Positions 34,331 through 42,016 of a DNA stretch of 64,000 nucleotides are shown piece by piece; within the stretch, counting starts at the first letter, position 1; every line of letters starts with the position of its first letter. The position numbers and the translations under genes are program-made. The DNA is from SB25 sp050180705 (GTDB lineage: Bacteria > Bacteroidota > Bacteroidia > Bacteroidales > Tenuifilaceae): positions 1-64,000 of the forward strand of contig JBFXDX010000013.1 of NCBI GenBank assembly GCA_050180705.1, given 5' to 3'. A model generated the notes under the pieces. That model saw nothing but the letters and a program-made list of their open reading frames with translations. It searched no databases and was not told where the DNA came from.

Positions 34331-35098
34331 ATGGCTAATCACGTAATAATACTATCTCCTTCGAAGTCTTTGTCCGAAGTTAGAAACGAAAATCCAGTGA
34401 ATGATACGCAGCCATTGTTTATCGATAAGTCCATTCAAATTGTGAACGAGATAAAGCAGTGTTCGCTTTCGGAGCTGAAAACTATACTGGGAGTGAGTCC
34501 TAAATTAGCTCAGCTAAATTGGCTGCGATACCAGGATTGGTCTGCTCCCTTTGATTTGTCGAATAGCCGACAGGCAATTCTATCCTTTTCGGGTGATGTG
34601 TACGATGGTTTAAGGTCGAGCGATTTTGATTTGCACGATTTTGAGTACTCTCAGAATCACCTTCGGATTTTATCGGGACTATACGGGTTGCTTCGTCCTC
34701 TCGATTTAATTCAACCCTACAGGCTTGAGATGGGTTCATCGTTTAAAGTGCAGGGGCGTTTATCGCTTTACAGCTTCTGGCGCGAGACTATAACTAACGA
34801 GTTGAATAGTTTATTGGGGCGTGATGACGTGCTTATAAATCTTGCGTCGAATGAGTATTTTAAGGTTGTCGATTTAGCGCAGCTTAAGGCAACAGTGCTG
34901 AACATTGAGTTTCGGGAGAACAAACCCGATGGCTTAAAAGTTATCCCTATTCTTGCAAAGCGCGCCCGAGGGCTTATGGCTCGGTATGCCATTAAATCGG
35001 GATTTGCCGAAACCGAGAATCTAAAACTATTCGATTACGAGGGGTATATGTACAGCGATCCCTTATCCACCAGCAATAAGTGGGTATTTATTCGGTAG
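34331..35098 (+). CDS. yaaA: YaaA-family peroxide stress protein (DUF328)
   Basis: The 255-residue protein begins MANHVIILSPSKSL, matching the ILSPAKTL-type start of YaaA. The core motifs are FSGDVYDGLRSSDF, LRILSGLYGLLRPLDLI and YRLEMGSS. YaaA lowers intracellular free iron under peroxide stress in E. coli and binds DNA. The gene is divergent from the hybrid kinase and convergent with the methyltransferase gene. Confidence 0.93.
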   Translation: MANHVIILSPSKSLSEVRNENPVNDTQPLFIDKSIQIVNEIKQCSLSELKTILGVSPKLAQLNWLRYQDWSAPFDLSNSRQAILSFSGDVYDGLRSSDFDLHDFEYSQNHLRILSGLYGLLRPLDLIQPYRLEMGSSFKVQGRLSLYSFWRETITNELNSLLGRDDVLINLASNEYFKVVDLAQLKATVLNIEFRENKPDGLKVIPILAKRARGLMARYAIKSGFAETENLKLFDYEGYMYSDPLSTSNKWVFIR

Positions 35099-35114
35099 TT
35101 GATTTTTGTGGATT

Positions 35115-36302
35115 TTACTTAACCCTGAGCACAAGTCCTTTTAGGTATTCTCCTTCGGGATGGTAAATGTTTATTGGATGATCGGCTGGCTGCGTTAGCT
35201 GGTGTAAAATGGAAACCTCGCGACCCGAGATGGCACATGCCGAAAATACTGCATTCCTGAAATCAACTTTGTTTACAACCTGCGAGCAGGAGAATGTGAA
35301 GAGAATTCCTCCTGGGTTCAGCTTCCTGATTGCAGCAAGGTTTAGCCTTTTGTAAGCCTGTAGCGCATTGCGTAATGCATCCTGATGCTTTGCGAATGCA
35401 GGCGGATCTAGTATTATTAAGTCGAATTTTTCGTTGGTAGTTCTTAGGTATTCAAAGGCATCAACGGCTATTGCTTTATGGTTGGGGGTGTTGCCAAAGT
35501 TTGCGGCAATGTTTTGCACAGATAGGGCAATGGCCTTTTCGGAGCTATCTACCGTTATAACCTCGCTTGCGCCACCGCGCATTGCGAATACCGAGAACCC
35601 ACCCGTGTAGCCAAATGTGTTTAGAACCTTTAGGCCTTTAGAGTACTCTTGCACCAAGCGTCTGTTCTCGCGTTGATCTATAAAGAATCCTGTTTTCTGG
35701 CCTTCGTTCCACGATACTTCAAACTTGTTTCCGTACTCTAGGAATATCCCCGATAAATCGCCATTGCCGGCAATAAACTCATCGGTAGGGTTGTACTTTT
35801 CGCGTAGGGGCAATGTGCCGCTGCTTTTGTCGTAAACACCCGTAATGTATCCCTCAAAAATATCGATGATTTGTTGCGCAATGGTATGTCTTGCTAGGTA
35901 CATTCCAATGGAATGGCACTGCATAACGGCAGTATTGCCGTAAATATCGACAATTAGGCCAGGGAGCGAGTCGCCTTCGCCGTGTACCAGCCGGAAAGTG
36001 TTAGTTTCGGTGTTGGGGTATAGCCGGAGCGATTTCCTATGGTTTAGTGCATCCTGTAGTTTCGATTTCCAGAAATCGTCGTTAATAGCTACCTGCTTGA
36101 AGCTGAGGATGCGTACGCTGATGGAGCCCGAGTGGAAATGTCCAACTCCCAGAAACGATGAGTCGGAACCAAATACTTCAACAATCTCGCCTTCGGCAGG
36201 AGAGCCTTCAATCTTTTTAATGGCACCGGAGAATACCCAGGGATGAAACCGTAGTAGTGATTGCTCTTTCCCTGGCTTAAGTATGATTTTAGAATAGCTC
36301 AT
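35115..36302 (-). CDS. RlmI-like class I rRNA cytosine-C5 methyltransferase
   Basis: A PUA-like RNA-binding part (about 1-75) is followed by a central domain and a Rossmann methyltransferase (about 200-380). SAM motif I is NTFGYTGGFSVFAMRGGA, and the LIILDPPAFAK motif IV supports RNA m5C or similar base methylation. RlmI modifies 23S rRNA C1962 in E. coli; the exact target here is inferred. The start codon overlaps the stop of the exonuclease gene by 4 nt, so the three genes 37516-35115 form an operon. Confidence 0.92.
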   Translation of the reverse strand: MSYSKIILKPGKEQSLLRFHPWVFSGAIKKIEGSPAEGEIVEVFGSDSSFLGVGHFHSGSISVRILSFKQVAINDDFWKSKLQDALNHRKSLRLYPNTETNTFRLVHGEGDSLPGLIVDIYGNTAVMQCHSIGMYLARHTIAQQIIDIFEGYITGVYDKSSGTLPLREKYNPTDEFIAGNGDLSGIFLEYGNKFEVSWNEGQKTGFFIDQRENRRLVQEYSKGLKVLNTFGYTGGFSVFAMRGGASEVITVDSSEKAIALSVQNIAANFGNTPNHKAIAVDAFEYLRTTNEKFDLIILDPPAFAKHQDALRNALQAYKRLNLAAIRKLNPGGILFTFSCSQVVNKVDFRNAVFSACAISGREVSILHQLTQPADHPINIYHPEGEYLKGLVLRVK

Positions 36303-36892
36303 TTCTGTGGTATTATTGGATTGATGGCGTTTAGCTTAACGTATATCTCGCGGCAAACCCAGGCATCGGTTGCGGCATAATCTATTTGTGCATTGGTAAG
36401 TTCTTCGGCTTCCCAGTTGCTAAGCCGTTGGCTTTTCGATACGCGTACCCCCAGCACAATTGCGGCGAGTTTTCGAACGCTTTGCCCTTCAATGTTGTAG
36501 TTGCTTGCGATGTGCTGTAGATCGACAAATCCTTTTGGGTTGAAGCTGTTTATGCTTTTTAAGCCTTTAAGGTCGTCGCGTATGGCCGCGCCAACTTTAA
36601 TAATGCTCTCGTCTTCGAGAACTTTTTTTAGCTGCGCTGGAATTCCCGTTTCTTTCACCCTGATTATTAGCGCCACGTTCTCCGTTGATAGCTGTAGCAG
36701 CGCAATGCCATTGTTTTGGCCTTTCTTAAACGAGGGTTTCGATTCGGTGTCGAATCCAATGATACTGCTTTGCTGTAAAACATTGATCCATTCCGCCAGT
36801 TCTTCGTGGGTTGAGATAACATGGGCTTCGCCTGGGAAATTTTGGCGTGGAAGCTTTACAATTTCTTCGTTGTCGATATTTTGCGCAAACAT
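36299..36892 (-). CDS. RNase D-like 3'-5' exonuclease domain protein
   Basis: The 197-residue protein is a single DEDDy exonuclease domain without HRDC. Catalytic residues visible are Asp48 and Glu50 (GFDTES), Asp106/107 (AIRDDLKGL) and Tyr172 with Asp176 (DYAATDAW). Homologs trim structured RNA or single-stranded DNA ends. It follows the DUF5063 gene by 9 nt and overlaps the rRNA methyltransferase gene, so a role in RNA processing is plausible. Confidence 0.92.
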   Translation of the reverse strand: MFAQNIDNEEIVKLPRQNFPGEAHVISTHEELAEWINVLQQSSIIGFDTESKPSFKKGQNNGIALLQLSTENVALIIRVKETGIPAQLKKVLEDESIIKVGAAIRDDLKGLKSINSFNPKGFVDLQHIASNYNIEGQSVRKLAAIVLGVRVSKSQRLSNWEAEELTNAQIDYAATDAWVCREIYVKLNAINPIIPQK

Positions 36893-36901
36893 TTTATTCG
36901 T

Positions 36902-37516
36902 CTATAAATTATCCTCATCCTCATCATCTTTAGCAGATGAGAGCCATTGCGAGTTCTTTTTGTCTGTATTTTCGTTGTCGGGATGTTCAATATTTTCGAG
37001 GTCGATATCGCTATACTCCAGAATGTGGAATGCCCTGATGAGGTTGACCATTCTAATGCCCCAGAACTCGCCAAAGTTCTCCATGCATTCCCAAAGCGCA
37101 TCGTTCATTACGTTGATATTGCCAACGTGGTACCGCATGGCGAAATTCTTAAGATCCTGGTATATGTCGGCCAGGTACTCGGCAATGCTTACGGTGAATT
37201 GACCATCGTTGCCATCGGCGCGCTTGTCGTGAATCTCAAGGAAATCGTTATGCTGACCCAGTAGGTACTCAATTTTAGACTCAATGAGCCTGTAGTCCAG
37301 CTCGGAAACAAATTGCTCGTTGCCCTCGTCGTAAACTGGCTCGGTTTTGGGGAGCAGCGTGGCTTTGTAGTAGAGTAGGGGGAGCAGCTTGCTTGTTGTG
37401 GCAACAAATGATTTGGTTTGTTGCTGCTCGCAGCTTTCGAGGAATCCGCAGAATTCCTTGGCAACGGTGGCAAACTCAACTACATTACGGCTGTAAACAA
37501 TGCTTTTTGTATCCAT
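36902..37516 (-). CDS. DUF5063 protein
   Basis: The 204-residue, largely helical acidic protein lacks signals or membrane segments. It fits DUF5063, a family of unknown function found in Bacteroidota next to the same exonuclease gene. The tail is highly acidic (DDEDED). A TATCTTTG promoter box lies 20 nt upstream of the start. It is the first gene of the three-gene unit with the exonuclease and methyltransferase. Confidence 0.75.
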   Translation of the reverse strand: MDTKSIVYSRNVVEFATVAKEFCGFLESCEQQQTKSFVATTSKLLPLLYYKATLLPKTEPVYDEGNEQFVSELDYRLIESKIEYLLGQHNDFLEIHDKRADGNDGQFTVSIAEYLADIYQDLKNFAMRYHVGNINVMNDALWECMENFGEFWGIRMVNLIRAFHILEYSDIDLENIEHPDNENTDKKNSQWLSSAKDDEDEDNL

Positions 37517-37535
37517 GGATTTTTAATTATGGCCA

Positions 37536-37543
37536 CAAAGATA
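37536..37543 (-). promoter_or_regulatory. Bacteroidota -7 box upstream of the DUF5063 operon
   Basis: The minus strand reads TATCTTTG, an exact TAnnTTTG match, 20 nt before the start codon of the DUF5063 gene. Confidence 0.5.
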
Positions 37544-37784
37544 GGCATATGAATGGAGAAAATAGAATTAATGGTGGGGAATTCCTGTTTACCAAGCTGA
37601 AAGTAATTGGATTAAACTGCCGCTTGGCTGCTGCAATGCAACAAATGCTATTTCCCTGAGTTTATCGTAAAACGCAAGAACTCTGGTGTAGTTCCTGTAT
37701 TGTGGCGGATTGCTAGGCTGTAAAAAGACGCTTTACCCAACTGGGTATTGGCTGTTGGCTGGTTGTGGCAACTTGACAAAACCG

Positions 37785-37925
37785 GTAGCGGTAACTACCG
37801 ATTATCGGTAGTAGTAACTACCAACTATCGGTAAAGATAACTACCGACTATCGGTAGTAGTAACTACCAACAATCGGTAGTGGTAACTACCGATTACCTG
37901 TAGGGATAACTACCCGCTACAGGTA
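37785..37925. repeat. 23-bp tandem array of overlapping hairpins, six units
   Basis: Units start at 37785, 37808, 37831, 37854, 37877 and 37900, with a short seventh. Each has GGTAGT-N4-ACTACC (6-bp arms) and, across the next junction, ACCGA-CTA-TCGGT (5-bp arms), so two alternative stem sets can form. In the last units the sequence changes but pairing is kept: CCTGTAG at 37897 with CTACAGG at 37917. The array ends 7 nt from the stop codon of the proline dehydrogenase gene and lies downstream of it. Confidence 0.9.
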
Positions 37926-37932
37926 AATCTAT

Positions 37933-38844
37933 TTAGCCCCTTACGAATATTGCTTTCATAATATGGCTGGCCATTTTGGGGTTTTCTTTTAACCTACGGG
38001 TTGAGTATCCGAACCATTGCTTGCCAAACGGAACGTAAACGCGCATGGTGTGTCCCTTACTAACGATCGATTTTCGGAGCTCCGGGGTTACTCCGTAAAG
38101 CATCTGGAACTCGTACATGTTTTTGGGAACATTGTATTTTTCTATCAATTTGTATGCACCTTCAATTAGTGGTTTATCGTGGGTGGCAATGCCGGGGTAA
38201 ACCCCATTTTTCATCATGTATTCCAAATCCAGAAGGTAATGCTCGTTTATCTCCTCGTACTTTTTGTATGCAATGGCGGCTGGCTCTACGTATATCCCTT
38301 TGCAAAGACGATAGTTGAGCGGAGTTTCCTGGGAGTGTATGTCCATTAAGTTTTCGATGTCGTTTAGGGTTCTTTTTAGGTAGGCCTGTACAACCAACCC
38401 CACGTTTCTGGGGAATTCGGCTTTTAGCTTGCGGTATAGTTCAATCTCCAGGTCGGTGCATGGCGAATCCTCCATATCAACCCTGATGAAGTTGCCGTAC
38501 GATGCAGCCTTGGCAACAATGTCGCGGATATGCCTATGGCAAGCATCCTTGTCGATTAGCAGCCCAAACATGGTAGGCTTTACCGAGTAGTTGCCGTCTA
38601 TTTTTTCCTTCTCAATGGAATCGATCAGTTCAATGTACTCAATCTTGTTCTTTTCGGCCTCATCTAAGGTTTTAATGAACTCACCGAGAATGTCGATGGT
38701 AACCTTAATCCCTTCCTTGTTGAGCTCCTTCGATACACGAATGGCGTCGGCAATAGTTTCTCCGGCAATGTAGCGTTTGGAGAATATCCAAATAAGTTTC
38801 TTTGGAAAGTAGGGCAGCATGGCTGCAATCATCTTGTTGAACAT
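37933..38844 (-). CDS. Proline dehydrogenase
   Basis: The 303-residue TIM-barrel flavoenzyme oxidises proline to pyrroline-5-carboxylate. Conserved parts are VTIDILGEF, FIRVDMEDS, VVQAYLKRT, YRLCKGIY, GIATHD, and the closing YVPFGKQWFGYSTRRLKENP, which binds substrate and FAD. It is the monofunctional single-domain form; no P5C dehydrogenase gene is nearby. The gene is followed at once by the 23-bp hairpin array. Confidence 0.92.
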   Translation of the reverse strand: MFNKMIAAMLPYFPKKLIWIFSKRYIAGETIADAIRVSKELNKEGIKVTIDILGEFIKTLDEAEKNKIEYIELIDSIEKEKIDGNYSVKPTMFGLLIDKDACHRHIRDIVAKAASYGNFIRVDMEDSPCTDLEIELYRKLKAEFPRNVGLVVQAYLKRTLNDIENLMDIHSQETPLNYRLCKGIYVEPAAIAYKKYEEINEHYLLDLEYMMKNGVYPGIATHDKPLIEGAYKLIEKYNVPKNMYEFQMLYGVTPELRKSIVSKGHTMRVYVPFGKQWFGYSTRRLKENPKMASHIMKAIFVRG

Positions 38845-38888
38845 AGTGTGTTGTGTTATTATAGGTTGATTTTTGCGATGAGCAGCGT

Positions 38889-39077
38889 TTACTGCTTTTT
38901 CTTTCTATTCAGAAACAGGTGTATTGGCATGCCAATGCCTACTCCAAATAGAATTCCCGAGAAGAACCCAATAAGCTCCTTGTCGAGTTTTGTGTTGGAA
39001 TCGTCCATAAGAACTTGGATGACAACGGCGGCAATAATTAAAAGTACCGATATAACAATAGTGTGTTTCTTACTCAT
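38889..39077 (-). CDS. Small two-helix membrane protein
   Basis: The 62-residue product has two hydrophobic segments (about 7-24 and 38-54) joined by a short acidic loop, with a lysine-rich tail (RKKKQ). It has the feel of a real small gene: an ATG start, a good spacing of 44 nt to the next gene on the same strand, and codon use like its neighbours. No family is recognised. A frame on the opposite strand is a shadow. Confidence 0.6.
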   Translation of the reverse strand: MSKKHTIVISVLLIIAAVVIQVLMDDSNTKLDKELIGFFSGILFGVGIGMPIHLFLNRKKKQ

Positions 39078-39188
39078 AATCTGTAGAGTTTAATGTTGGC
39101 GTAAATGTAGCTTTAGGTTGGCAGAATTCCAACGGGACAGATGAGTTATTCTTTCTATCTGAACCCTGAGAATTTTGCGAATATCGGC

Positions 39189-40604
39189 TTATGTTATTGG
39201 TAGTGTTATTTTTACAGTAGTGCCTTTGTTTATTTCAGACTCAAATTCGATTTCTCCTCTATGCTCCTGTATGATGCTGTAAGTTATAGATAGTCCGAGT
39301 CCTGTTCCTTTGCCAGGATCTTTTGTTGTGAAAAAAGGATCCATTATTTTGGAGAGATACTCTTTTTTTATTCCGGAGCCAGAGTCTGCGATTAGGATTG
39401 TTAGGCTGGAGCTGTTTTTTGTTGTTGAAACCGAAATGCTTCCTTTGTCTTTAATGGCTTGAATAGAATTCGTTAGAATGTTTAAAAAGGCTTGGTGAAG
39501 TTTGCCGACATTTCCTTTTACTATTACGTCTTCCTTTTCGTAGAATTTTTCGATGTCGATTTTGTGCTTGTACTGGTTGTAGAGCATTGCAAGGCAATTG
39601 TCGATGATAGAATGTATGTGGCATTGTTCGTCATAGTTTTTGCTATCCCGGCTAAACTGATTGAGCCCGCGCACTATTGCAGCGGCTCTTTCTACACCTT
39701 CTTTTAAACTGGCAAGCAGAATTGCGACTTCCTCTTTTCTTTCGGGTGTTTCGTTGTCGAAAAAATTCTCGAGCCCAAAGTATGCGCCCATAATGTAGTT
39801 GAGCGGGTTGTTGATTTCATGGGCAACCCCTGCCGTTAGAATACCCAGCGAAGCCATTTTGTCAGCATAGAGCAATTGTGCCTGCGTTTCTTTCAGATGT
39901 TTTAATGTTGATTTTAGTTCGATATTTTGACTGTTGATTATTTGATTTTTAGTGGAGAGTTCGTCGTTTATGGTTTTTAGTTCTTCATTTACCGATTCTA
40001 GGTCTTGTGTTTTTTCCCTTACGAGGAGTTCTAGATGTTCTTTGTGTATTTTGAGCTGATAGTTTTGGTACGCTTTTTCAGAGAGTTGATTGGCGAAAAT
40101 AAAAAGGGAGTCAACAATCTTTTTAAATTGTTCCAAGGGCATTGTGGTAACTTCATCTAATGCCTTTCTAAATTCTTGTTCATCTACTCCAATTTTTTTT
40201 GAGTAGTTTATTATATCTTCAGTATCTGATTCTTCGTTTTTTATCTGTCCAATTAGCCAATTCGCAATGTGCTTAGTACCAACAGAAATGCTCGCACCGC
40301 CATCCCATAATCCTCCGCTTAGGCATTTTTGGTATATTGGGCCGTTTTTGTTTTGTCTACCTAGTATTGAATCAGAAAGTCGACAGTTTCTGGATCCTTT
40401 TTCTGTGTTTCTAATAATATCTCGGCATAGCCGGCAAAAATTGCTTGGGCGAGTAATTGGAGTACCATCCGGTTTTGTTATTATGGATGCAACACCTGTT
40501 GCTGCGGCAAATGAATCTTGCAGTTTTTGAATAACATCTATATCAAAGAGGTCAAGAAATTCGACATCTTCAATTTTTGTGTACTTTATCTCTGATCTTT
40601 TCAA
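39189..40604 (-). CDS. PocR-sensor histidine kinase
   Basis: The 471-residue protein has an N-terminal PocR ligand-binding domain (about 10-175), a coiled coil (185-245) and a kinase core (245-470). PocR domains bind small hydrocarbon derivatives. Four cysteines in the domain (C57, C60, C74, C94) could bind metal or an Fe-S cluster, as in many homologs. The phosphorylated His262 lies in AGVAHEINNPLNY, and the G-boxes DSGSGIKKEY and GTGLGLS are complete. It has no membrane segment, so it senses a cytoplasmic signal. No response regulator is adjacent. Confidence 0.9.
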   Translation of the reverse strand: MKRSEIKYTKIEDVEFLDLFDIDVIQKLQDSFAAATGVASIITKPDGTPITRPSNFCRLCRDIIRNTEKGSRNCRLSDSILGRQNKNGPIYQKCLSGGLWDGGASISVGTKHIANWLIGQIKNEESDTEDIINYSKKIGVDEQEFRKALDEVTTMPLEQFKKIVDSLFIFANQLSEKAYQNYQLKIHKEHLELLVREKTQDLESVNEELKTINDELSTKNQIINSQNIELKSTLKHLKETQAQLLYADKMASLGILTAGVAHEINNPLNYIMGAYFGLENFFDNETPERKEEVAILLASLKEGVERAAAIVRGLNQFSRDSKNYDEQCHIHSIIDNCLAMLYNQYKHKIDIEKFYEKEDVIVKGNVGKLHQAFLNILTNSIQAIKDKGSISVSTTKNSSSLTILIADSGSGIKKEYLSKIMDPFFTTKDPGKGTGLGLSITYSIIQEHRGEIEFESEINKGTTVKITLPIT

Positions 40605-40634
40605 GTTAGTAATGCTCTTTGTAAATGCATGAAA

Positions 40635-40665
40635 TAAATTTATAACTATTTATTATAACTACAAA
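40635..40665 (-). promoter_or_regulatory. Promoter of the PocR kinase gene
   Basis: On the minus strand a TTTG (40662-40665) is followed after exactly 19 nt by TAAATTTA (40635-40642), one base off TAnnTTTG. It lies 30 nt before the start codon. Confidence 0.5.
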
Positions 40666-40739
40666 AGCATTTGTTTAATGTCAATTTATAATTAAGAAAT
40701 AAAATGTATTGCCAATAATAAACCTACAAAATATTATTT

Positions 40740-41843
40740 TTATTCCAGAATAACTTTCCGTGAGATTCTGTTGTAACCGCTATTCAGTACAATGAAATAT
40801 ATGCCTGGACTTTGTTTTGAGGGAATCCAATTTACTGAATAATCGCCTTCCAATAATTTTCCTTCCGCAAGGGTTGTTACTAGGCGTCCATTAATGTCGT
40901 GAACGGTCAATATTATATTTGCGGTTGATTTGAGATGGAACGATATTGTTGCGGCATCTATTATAGGGTTAGGGGTTATTGGTTCTAAAATAATATTGGT
41001 GTTGTTTTCGTTTGTAAGGTCTATTCCTGTTAGCGAAGGACTTCCAGCCTCTTTCCATGCAGTATATATTAATTCGGCGAGAGCGTGTGATGCATTTTTG
41101 AATAGCATAGTGGTGAATGCTCCAGTTTTTTCCCATAAAGCATTTTTGTATTCAGTGGAAGAGTAACTTGAATTTATGCTTACAGCATAGTCATCGGCAA
41201 GTAGTACGGAATCAACGTATTTGTGATTTTCGTATATATAATCCAGTATGTACTGGTTTACATTATCGATTTGCTCAATAGGTTCGCCTGTGTATGTTAA
41301 ATCGGCTGCATGTGCTCCTATCATTGTACTTTCGTAGCGTGAGTGAATTCCATCGTTATCGCTAAGTTGTCCGTCGTAATTTTTAGTAATATGTAGAGGC
41401 ATATGACCATCACCGACATAATGACCGAGGTCGGCAGCAAAATATTTTGCGTTATCCCAGTTTTGCATTGCCATATTGGATTTCAATGAATCGAAGGTGG
41501 CTTTTGTGGCCCAAGGCAGAGTACCCCAATCGAAAACGTTGTTGTAGCCATGTAGATTTATAGCTTCATTCAATGTTTGAGGAATGTACCCGTAGTTAAC
41601 AAATTCGGAGTAGTTATCTATGTCGATATAGTGCCTTGGCGATTCGTTTGGATCTTCACTTTTCCTGTAATCGGCATCGGAAGCATGCGATGCTAGGTAG
41701 TCGCCCCACGTTTGAAATAGTTCCATTTCTTCATTAAACGATAGTGGTGCATTGCGACTAATAATTCTGTGCCCCGTTGATCCCCAACTTATCAGTATAA
41801 GACTAATTGCCAATACTGAAATCCACTTAATTGCTTTAATCAT
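40740..41843 (-). CDS. Secreted S1/P1-type nuclease with type A T9SS sorting domain
   Basis: A signal peptide is cut before Trp20, which with His25 gives the WGSTGH start; in S1/P1 nucleases the free N-terminal Trp is a zinc ligand. Further ligands match the family spacing: His71, His141-x3-Asp145 (HYVGDGHMPLH), His151, His167 and Glu171 (Asp in the reference). The C-terminal 75 residues from PNPIIDAATISF to SRKVILE form a type A sorting domain (TIGR04183) for the type IX system. It would be a surface or extracellular zinc enzyme cutting single-stranded nucleic acids; phospholipase C-like activity is the alternative. Confidence 0.85.
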   Translation of the reverse strand: MIKAIKWISVLAISLILISWGSTGHRIISRNAPLSFNEEMELFQTWGDYLASHASDADYRKSEDPNESPRHYIDIDNYSEFVNYGYIPQTLNEAINLHGYNNVFDWGTLPWATKATFDSLKSNMAMQNWDNAKYFAADLGHYVGDGHMPLHITKNYDGQLSDNDGIHSRYESTMIGAHAADLTYTGEPIEQIDNVNQYILDYIYENHKYVDSVLLADDYAVSINSSYSSTEYKNALWEKTGAFTTMLFKNASHALAELIYTAWKEAGSPSLTGIDLTNENNTNIILEPITPNPIIDAATISFHLKSTANIILTVHDINGRLVTTLAEGKLLEGDYSVNWIPSKQSPGIYFIVLNSGYNRISRKVILE

Positions 41844-41944
41844 TTGAAGTTTTCTTTAGACCTGCAAGTTTACGATAATTTTGTCATTTGGTTTGATATT
41901 GTCTCAAAAGAATGGTTTAAATAGTTAGTATGGAAAATGTGTAT

Positions 41945-41974
41945 GTATTATAGCCTGTATCTAGACTATAATAC
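41945..41974. other. 9-bp inverted repeat between recQ and the nuclease gene
   Basis: GTATTATAG (41945-41953) and CTATAATAC (41966-41974) pair exactly around a 12-nt loop. There is no T-run on the minus strand. It lies about 43 nt past the recQ stop and about 100 nt before the nuclease start, so it may be a weak terminator or an operator. Confidence 0.5.
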
Positions 41975-42016
41975 TGCTAAAAATGTTTGGATATAAATCT
42001 TTCTTTGTCGTAGGGG

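Larger units (their letters stand above)
37517..37932. other. Gene-free stretch with tandem hairpin repeat
   Basis: Apart from the DUF5063 promoter (37536-37543) and the 23-bp array at 37785-37925, nothing is recognised. A short stretch just before the array (37745-37765) repeats GGCTGTTGGCTGGTTG-like sequence. Weak open frames here are shadows of the flanking genes. Confidence 0.65.

Noticed and set aside
36501..37202. 233-codon plus-strand frame opposite the exonuclease and DUF5063 genes
   Set aside because: It spans two real genes on the other strand and resembles no family.
37785..37925. CRISPR array
   Set aside because: 23-bp units abut each other without spacers and internal palindromes dominate.
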